24,678 nucleotides of DNA from Polysphondylium violaceum (Eukaryota > Evosea > Eumycetozoa > Dictyosteliales > Dictyosteliaceae): contig AJWJ01000352.1 in assembly GCA_000277445.1 (NCBI GenBank), positions 1 to 24,678 on the forward strand, written 5' to 3'. The position numbers were made by a program, and so were the translations under genes. The notes under the pieces are model-generated. The model made no database searches. It saw only the letters and a program-made list of their open reading frames with translations, and was not told the origin of the DNA. Of this stretch, positions 18,258 through 24,678 are shown in pieces; the stretch's first letter is position 1, and every line of letters begins with the position of its first letter.

Positions 18258-21200
18258 ATGTCTAATAATGTTAAAGGACAGAATAAACAACAACAACAAC
18301 ATCAAAACCAACATCAACAACAACAGCATGATGTAACTACCATTAACCCGATAGAACAATTGCTAATCAATTGCATAAAAGGAAAGAGACTGCCCATTGC
18401 CGTTGTCAATGTATGGCTATCTTCTACAAAAACAAACAAATATCTATCTCCCAACGACGTATGTATTGACATTGTCTGCTACACCCCCATAGATTACTTC
18501 TGCATCATATGATATCACCCCGATGACATATCTACATATGTAGATCTAAATATTCAATACCAAGTATTTATATTAACATCTCACACATTACTTCCTTTAC
18601 AGTATCACAGCTACAAAGAGTTAACGTCGACAACTCCTATAGCGTTTTCAAAGAGCTTTTTAGAGTATTTTAAATCACAATTTGGTCATATGAAATCTAG
18701 TATTGATCAATATATAAACAACACTATATCAATCAATAACAGCAGTAATAGTGATAGTAGTCTATTTCCGAAATTAAATGAAAATATAGATGTTGATCAT
18801 GATGATCAAGACATTCATTCAAGTATAGATGTTTGCGTTGAAATCTATACGAGCATACTATTCAATAGACTATATACAACGAGTTTATTAACAGAGATAG
18901 AGTATATTATACATATGCTCACTACATTGGACATATATTTTATTAAATGGAGATCAACAACAGCAACAAAAGCAACAACATCAACCAACAACAACACATT
19001 TACAGATTTAAGCAACAATAATCTCCTCTTTTCGTCAATATCATGGACCGTATTATTTATACTCTCTCTACTCAAACAATTGCAACCATTGTTATTTTAC
19101 TTTGATCCAAGCTTTTTATTTAAGTTGTCTGAAAATGATATGTATGTGTAATGATGATGATGGTGTGGCATATAACTCATCTATCTAGGATTTGTACATA
19201 TTAACATATCTTTATAATTACAGGTTAAAGCATTATGATCCTAAATGGTGTCTATTAATACAAGAGACAGCTAATCATATGATACAAGAGAATGCATCTA
19301 TTATCAAAGACAGAGCATCAAATATCCAATCACCATTTAGACATCACATGGAAATGGATTCACAAAAGAAGCTGAGAAAGACAGAGGATGCCAATATATT
19401 TAGTAATCAAGAGAAATCTTTGGATTCATTTTATGATTTACTTCGACAATTTCAATTGGATTCAAAGAGTAAATCCAATAGTACTAGTAATAATAATAAC
19501 AATCAAAGTGGTTCTGGTAACTCTGATCTATTCATTCAAAAGACCAAAGAGTTTTTCAACCTGTTGTTAAAGAACAATCTCTGGTGGTTTTGTGATTTGT
19601 TTGTAGATGAATATATAAAGTGTATGAATGATAGCAATAATAGTAGCAATAGTAATAGTAGTAATAGTAATCCTGTGATTACCAATAATACTAGTAGTGG
19701 CAATACACCTACTAAACCACCGCCATTACAACCAAACATCAATATAAATAGTAATAACAATATTAATATTATAAATAACACTAATAATATGACCATGAAG
19801 CCTAATAGCAACCCTCCAAACAACAACAACAGTAGCAATACAGGAGCTACCACTGCTGCACCTGTTAATCAATGGTCACAGAATAAATTACTATTACTTC
19901 AAAAAAGATTGGACAATGAATCACCAGCACAACCTATACCTCAACAACAGCCTGTCCAACAACAACCACAACAACAGCCATCATCACAAAACCGTAAAAG
20001 CTTTAGCTATGCACAGAATATACTAAACACAAAGAATAATCAAACTTCCCATCATACACAACAACAACAATCACAGCAACCTCAACCTCAACAACAACAA
20101 CAACAGCAACAACAACAACAACAACAGCCAAGTAATATAATCAATAATAACAACTTTAATGATCCAACAAGACATTTGAAATATATGATCTCTCGATTCA
20201 ACGATAGGGAAAAGTTTTTCATCAACATCATATTGAACTATGACAAACAGATATTCTATCATCACCTGACAGCCAGTGTCATTGAAAAGATCATTGTGAC
20301 GCAATCTTGTCAATGCTCCAATCTAAATCACTATCACTCTGATCTCCACGAACGTAACCTCTGTTTGAAAACATTGTCCAAGTTGTTATCGTTTATTTAT
20401 TTCCTCCCTACACTCTCATACAATAGTCTATCGGCGTCGTTGTCGGTGCCAAATTTCCACGATATTGCCAAACGTACCCATTTGATGCCCCCACCCATTG
20501 ATTTGAAATCATTTCTCATGAATGCCATTCAACAAGAGACACTGTCAATCCATGTTCCACTCGTGATAGAGTTTCTGAGGATGCGGGACTACATTGGCAA
20601 CGAGAATCCCTATTTCATGGATGTGGTCAACATCCTCAAGAACATATACAATATTCCCCATCTCTTGTCGACACCGCAACAAAACAACTATGGATTCACG
20701 TATTTGTACATCACCATCGAGCTGGAAAAGTTTTTCAAAGACTCGATGATTGATCCCTTCCAATACACACATGTGTCTCTGCCATTTAAAAACAATATAC
20801 TCATGTCACCATCCTCACCTCACAGCAGTGGCACCAACACAACCCCTCCCACAACACCTACCAAAGGATCGCACTCAAACACAACACCAAAGAAAGGGTC
20901 ATCGTCGTCATCGTCACTTCCAACCACTCCCTCTTCTTCAAACAATGCTAATAGTGGCAATAGTAACAGCACCAACAGCAACAACAACAACTCTACCAAT
21001 GGTGTTGATAATAACCAAAGATCAGGATACACTGTTTTATGGACATTCAATAATCCAATCACAAGCAAGTTTGTGTCCTTGTTGTATGAACCCATCATCT
21101 ACCAACTTAAACTTCAGGAACAAAGCAAACAATCTGCCGATGAAAAGGGAGTCAATGGATCATTGTCTACATTGACAACAACGGTGGCGTCTACAACTTT

Positions 21201-23265
21201 GGTACCAAGAAAGAGAATTACGCCAATGAAAATGAACAATGAAAGTGAGAATAAACCACAGGAATCCAACGACAAGATCATGGAGAGAGACAAATCAAAG
21301 GAACGTCAATTGGAATGGTGGTATTTCTGGAATCATCCATCCATCGCCAGAATCTCGAATCTCTTGGTCGAAACACTCTTACCCTTCTTTTCTGAGCTGA
21401 TATTCAATCAATCCATTCCAATCATTATTCAACATTCCAATCAATATATTGAAAATTCATCCAATGAAACCAACAATACGAGTGGCAACAACAACAACAG
21501 TGACCCATTGTCTAGTTATCTATTGGATTCCTCTAGACTTGAAAGACTCATTAAAACCATTCAAGAAGAGGTAAAGAGTAAATCGTTGGACAAGGTGTCA
21601 GACTATTGTCGGGATAATATAAAAACATTGATCCTGCTATTGACTCCCACAGGTATCGATGAAACTGTATTAAATGTCGGCACATCAATCATTAGCAGAC
21701 ATTTGAAAACCGTGGCAGAGAATGTTTGTCTTCATCAAACTCTACAAAAAGTGAAAATACTCTGCATTGAAATCATTACAAGAAAACAACCAATCAATGC
21801 AACAACAACCACAAAGAGTGTAGCTACACTCCAACAACTCTTGTGTCTATCTCTGTCTGATATCTCGAGACAAAACAAACAAAACTTTTCATTGTCCTCT
21901 ATTAAAAGCAACCACGTCGCCAAATTAATGGAAGGCGTTAGTATTAGATCATTGGTAGAGTCTCTGGAAAGACATAAACAAGAAACAGAAATTCACATCA
22001 AAGAAATATTTAACTCTAGTTTGCCAAATAGCAGCGGCAACAACAACAACAATCCAACCATTGTCAATTATTCAGAGAATCCAATCGATTTTATCAAACA
22101 GGCCGAATCATTATTTATTGAATCAACAGATTTAATCAAAGAAATTACAATCAAACACTCTATAACGATATTGAATCTAGACAAACCTGGAAATTTGAAT
22201 TCCAATAGTGTAAAAGTGGTAGACATGGATCACTTGCAAAAGGCATTGCCATCCATATTTAGATCGGTGTTGGATATGATTTCCAATCATTTAATATTAA
22301 ATAATTTCTATCAATACGTTCATCTCTTGTCGGCAATGGACAATAGTGAAGGAAATGATAAATCTAAAGCAATTCAACAAAATGATATTATCTTTAATAT
22401 CAATAGCATTGCATTTAGTATTGATACATTGATATCCAATCAACCCTCTTTAATCTTGCCAATCAATCAAACAATTACCTCAACCTTTACAAAATCCTGT
22501 CAACATATCATTTCTCAATTGGTCGAATTGAATCCAGAATTTAATCAATTAATTACAAATTTCCTATTATCAAATACTAAAATATTTTCATTAATTAATC
22601 AAACAATTCAATTTTTAAAGAATAATGATTTAAATCAAAATAATATTAATAATAATGGTGGTGATAATGGTGATGATAAAAATGATGGTAGTGAAAAGAA
22701 TAATATTCTTTTAAAAATTAACAATTGTTTTGGTTGGTTACATTGTTTAGATGGTATCTTGATATCATTAATTCAAGAAAATACTATACAATTGGTTTCC
22801 TTGGAAAGTTCTTTTGTCAATTTATTTGATAGATGTATTACATTTATTTATGAATTTAATCATATTGGTAATAGTAGTAGTGTAAATAGTAGTAATAATA
22901 ATAGTAATAACAATAATAACAATAATAATAATAGCAAAAATATAAATAATAGTGAAGATAATGAAAAACTATTAATTGGTGCTTTAGTTTTAGATTCATT
23001 TTTAAAATATTTAGTAGAATTTATAAGTTTGTATCATTATCATTTCACATCGATTTCTATAAATGATCCAAATAATGCTAGTAAATTGGTATTTAATTAC
23101 GATAAAAATTCATTTAATCTATGTCTAAATAGCTTTATTCAAAGATTAATTAGATTCCAAAAAAGAGATAAACATTACTACACTGCTCAATTTATCGATC
23201 AAATTGGAAAATCTATTCAGTTTTTAACTTTTAAAAAAAATAGATTATTCCCCTCATCACTCTAA
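18258..23265 (+). CDS. Codanin-1 homologue (putative ASF1-binding protein)
   Basis: Three exons (18258-18458, 18603-19141, 19224-23265; introns of 144 and 82 nt) give 1593 aa; human codanin-1 has 1227. Codanin-1 binds histone chaperone ASF1, restrains its nuclear histone supply and partners with the nuclease CDIN1. Colinear similarity to human codanin-1, recalled from memory, runs through the whole protein: IEQLLINCIKGKRLPIAVVNVWL (N-terminus), EIYTSILFNRLYTTSLLTEI, WTVLFILSLLKQLQPLL with FKLSEND, LKTLSKLLSFIYFLPTL (about residue 630), PPIDLKSFLMNAI and VPLVIEFLRMRD (about 670-700), and LERLIKTIQEEV with CRDNIKTLI. A PRKRITP motif (Arg909-Pro914, nt 21208-21225) sits where the human protein has RKITP. 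The extra length comes from Asn, Gln, Ser and Thr tracts. The alternative, a Mediator-tail subunit, fits much less well. Confidence 0.75.
20059..20127 (+). repeat. Polyglutamine-coding CAA/CAG tract
   Basis: A near-pure CAA run with a few CAG codons and Ser/Pro interruptions codes for a Gln-rich stretch (about residues 526-548) of the codanin-1 homologue. It follows a less pure Gln/Pro-rich stretch at 19936-19980. It is typical of dictyostelid low-complexity inserts and lies between conserved blocks. Confidence 0.85.
22866..22956 (+). repeat. Polyasparagine/serine-coding AAT/AGT tract
   Basis: AAT, AAC and AGT codon repeats encode an Asn/Ser run in the C-terminal part of the codanin-1 homologue. 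Similar tracts occur at 19620-19840 and 20930-21000. It is unstable microsatellite DNA kept in frame. Confidence 0.8.
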
Positions 23266-23376
23266 GTGATACATGAGTAGTAGTAGTAATAATAGTAATA
23301 ACATGTAATAATATTACCTCCAAATAAATAAACAATATCTCTACTTTTAAAAAAAACTAATCCAAAAATCATTTAT

Positions 23377-24195
23377 TTATTGAAATTCATTTTCCAATAT
23401 TTTGTTTAATAAATAATTATTGTAGATTGAGTTGGAGTTTTTTAAAATTACATGAGCCAACAGTGAAGTATTTCTTCCATTTACAAAATCTCTGTCTGCC
23501 AGACTCAATGCTTGTTGATATTCTTCATGATCATGGGTTGGACAAGACACTGGACAAGGGAATCCATAGGAAAACAAAACATAGTTCTCCAATATTCTAC
23601 TCAAGCGGCCATTGCCATCTGAAAAAGGATTTATACAGAGAAAAGAATGCGATAGCCAAGCCGCCAAGGCATAGGGTGATTGTTTGCTTTGTGCTCTATA
23701 TTCATTGTATTGCCTTACGAGTGAATCCATCATTTTTGGTATTTGTTGACATTCAATAAATATATGATTCTCTGAAACAATCTCTTCTGCTCGGTACTGG
23801 CCCTTGTTGGTGATAATGTGGTCCATCAACACTCGGTGCCAAGATTGAATCAACTCAACACTGAGTAACATATATTTTTTAATACCCTCGAAAATCTCTT
23901 TCATCAAACAATAGTGCTGAATGATTTCTCTGCGCATCAAAGGCTTTTGTTCAAGTATTTTTATAATATCACTCTCGCAATTGAATTGGTGTTTTACAAA
24001 CGAATTTATGATTCGAGTTGTATGTGTAATACTGTGGTCTAGTTTTGATAATCTATTTGAGTGATAGACAAATAGGATAGCAGCCGAATTCCAATACTCT
24101 TTATTGACTATCACCTTGAAAGCAGGTTCATTATCTAACTTTTTCAATTGAGAATTCTCAATCCTATGTGCTGGTTCTCTTGGTAATGGTGTCAT
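23377..24195 (-). CDS. Fic-domain protein with Asn in place of the catalytic His
   Basis: An intronless gene of 272 aa from ATG 24195, which has AAA just before it. An in-frame ATG at 24270 would add 25 residues (MFPSFFFFLIKS...) encoded by an AT-rich leader, and is less likely. Fic enzymes usually transfer AMP to hydroxyl side chains, using the motif HPFx(D/E)GNGRxxR. Here the motif reads INPFSDGNGRLSR, with Asn189 (AAT, 23631-23629) where His is normal. The rest of the fold is well kept: LIQSWHRVLMDHI, GQYRAEEIV, ALAAWLSHSFLC and a HDHEEYQQALSLADRDF tail. The N-terminal helix FVYHSNRLSKLDHS is where many Fic proteins carry an SxxxEGN-type inhibitory motif; Glu and Gly-Asn are absent. So it may be a pseudoenzyme or use other chemistry. 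The 3' end converges on the codanin-1 gene with a gap of 111 bp. Confidence 0.88.
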   Translation of the reverse strand: MTPLPREPAHRIENSQLKKLDNEPAFKVIVNKEYWNSAAILFVYHSNRLSKLDHSITHTTRIINSFVKHQFNCESDIIKILEQKPLMRREIIQHYCLMKEIFEGIKKYMLLSVELIQSWHRVLMDHIITNKGQYRAEEIVSENHIFIECQQIPKMMDSLVRQYNEYRAQSKQSPYALAAWLSHSFLCINPFSDGNGRLSRILENYVLFSYGFPCPVSCPTHDHEEYQQALSLADRDFVNGRNTSLLAHVILKNSNSIYNNYLLNKILENEFQ

Positions 24196-24678
24196 TTTAT
24201 CAATATCTAGAATGTGAGTGTGTTGTGTGATGGTTGATTTGATCAAAAAGAAAAAAAAACTTGGGAACATTTCATATTTTTATTTTCGTTTCTCACAGAT
24301 ATTTTTTCATGAAATTTCATTTAATCAATGCCAAATGATAATGATTTGGAATTAATACCAAGATAATAATAATGAGTAATTCAACTAATAACATCAACAA
24401 TAAAAGTGGTTTAAAATTTTAAAAATAGTTTTATTATCTTAGTTATCAGCATGATTATTATTGTTATTCAAGAAATCATTACCATCATATTCAGATCAGA
24501 AAGGTGATTATATTGCAAAAAAAATGAACATAGTAAAAAATGGCTTGCAAGCAAATGGGTTTTTTTATCAAAAATTTGATTTTGTGAAAATTTTTAAAAG
24601 AATTTGCCATTTTTTTTTTATTTTTTTTCATTTTTTCAACCTTTGAAGATTTGCTTTTCTTTTTTTTTTTTTTTTTTT
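24196..24678. other. Right-end region without a recognised gene
   Basis: Upstream of the Fic gene, 483 bp run to the window edge. On the plus strand ATG 24328 and ATG 24372 open only very short frames, and a 61-codon frame at 24461-24646 starts at TTG and ends in a Phe-rich run from T homopolymers. A first exon of a gene continuing past the window cannot be excluded. The last 18 bases are T only, which suggests a contig end. Confidence 0.5.

Noticed and set aside
20071-20313. Minus-strand poly-Leu frame
   Set aside because: It is the reverse of the CAA/CAG glutamine tract of the codanin-1 homologue.
18258-23265. Mediator tail subunit (Med5/Med24/Med33-like) as identity of the 1593-aa protein
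   Set aside because: Only general helical, Leu-rich similarity was seen, whereas codanin-1 matches in order along the entire protein, including the RKRITP motif.
24461-24646. Plus-strand frame of 61 codons at the right end
   Set aside because: TTG start, stop codons just upstream, a Phe-rich end from T runs, and no good splice partner in the window.

Overview
This window looks like nuclear DNA of a dictyostelid social amoeba (Amoebozoa). The reasons are very AT-rich intergenic DNA full of A/T homopolymers and AAT or CAA microsatellites, short AT-rich GT-AG introns (mostly 65-270 nt, donors GTATGT or GTAAG-like), A-rich sequence before start codons, long Asn/Gln tracts inside proteins, and gene products closest to dictyostelid versions of conserved eukaryotic proteins as I remember them. 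I cannot fix the species. The window begins in an A-rich run and ends in a T run, so it may be an entire contig.

Layout, left to right: an OS-9/Yos9-type ER lectin (+, 62-1264); V-ATPase subunit E (-, 1460-2427); a 1-kb gap with an unusual hairpin-rich block (2846-3024); Sec61 gamma (-, 3393-3783), divergent from the ribosome-biogenesis GTPase BMS1 (+, 4293-8012); a tiny gene-like unit read in two frames (-, 8148-8337); a UBIAD1-type prenyltransferase (-, 8460-9559), divergent from cytosolic NADP-isocitrate dehydrogenase (+, 10039-11437); a PET117-like cytochrome-oxidase assembly factor (+, 12113-12380); a BTB-BACK-discoidin-like protein (-, 12844-14475); a 1.6-kb gap with a long imperfect foldback (15351-15475); proteasome subunit alpha-4/PSMA7 (-, 16062-16913), divergent from signal peptidase subunit SPCS3 (+, 17270-17965); a 1593-aa protein that I identify as a codanin-1 homologue (+, 18258-23265); and a Fic-domain protein (-, 23377-24195).

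Most genes are housekeeping and do not form one pathway. Three act at the ER (Sec61 gamma for translocation, SPCS3 for signal cleavage, OS-9 for degradation of misfolded glycoproteins), but they are scattered. Three divergent pairs share 355-510 bp intergenic promoters. Exon junctions were worked out by hand from splice sites, reading-frame continuity and protein similarity from memory.

The most interesting points are: the amoebozoan codanin-1 homologue, which keeps an Arg-Lys-Arg-Ile-Thr-Pro motif like the ASF1-binding B-domain; the Fic protein, whose catalytic His is Asn and whose inhibitory motif also looks lost; the small two-frame unit at 8148-8337 with a UGA at the frame switch; and two structured non-coding blocks. 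No tRNA, rRNA, CRISPR array, transposon or virus-like element was recognised.
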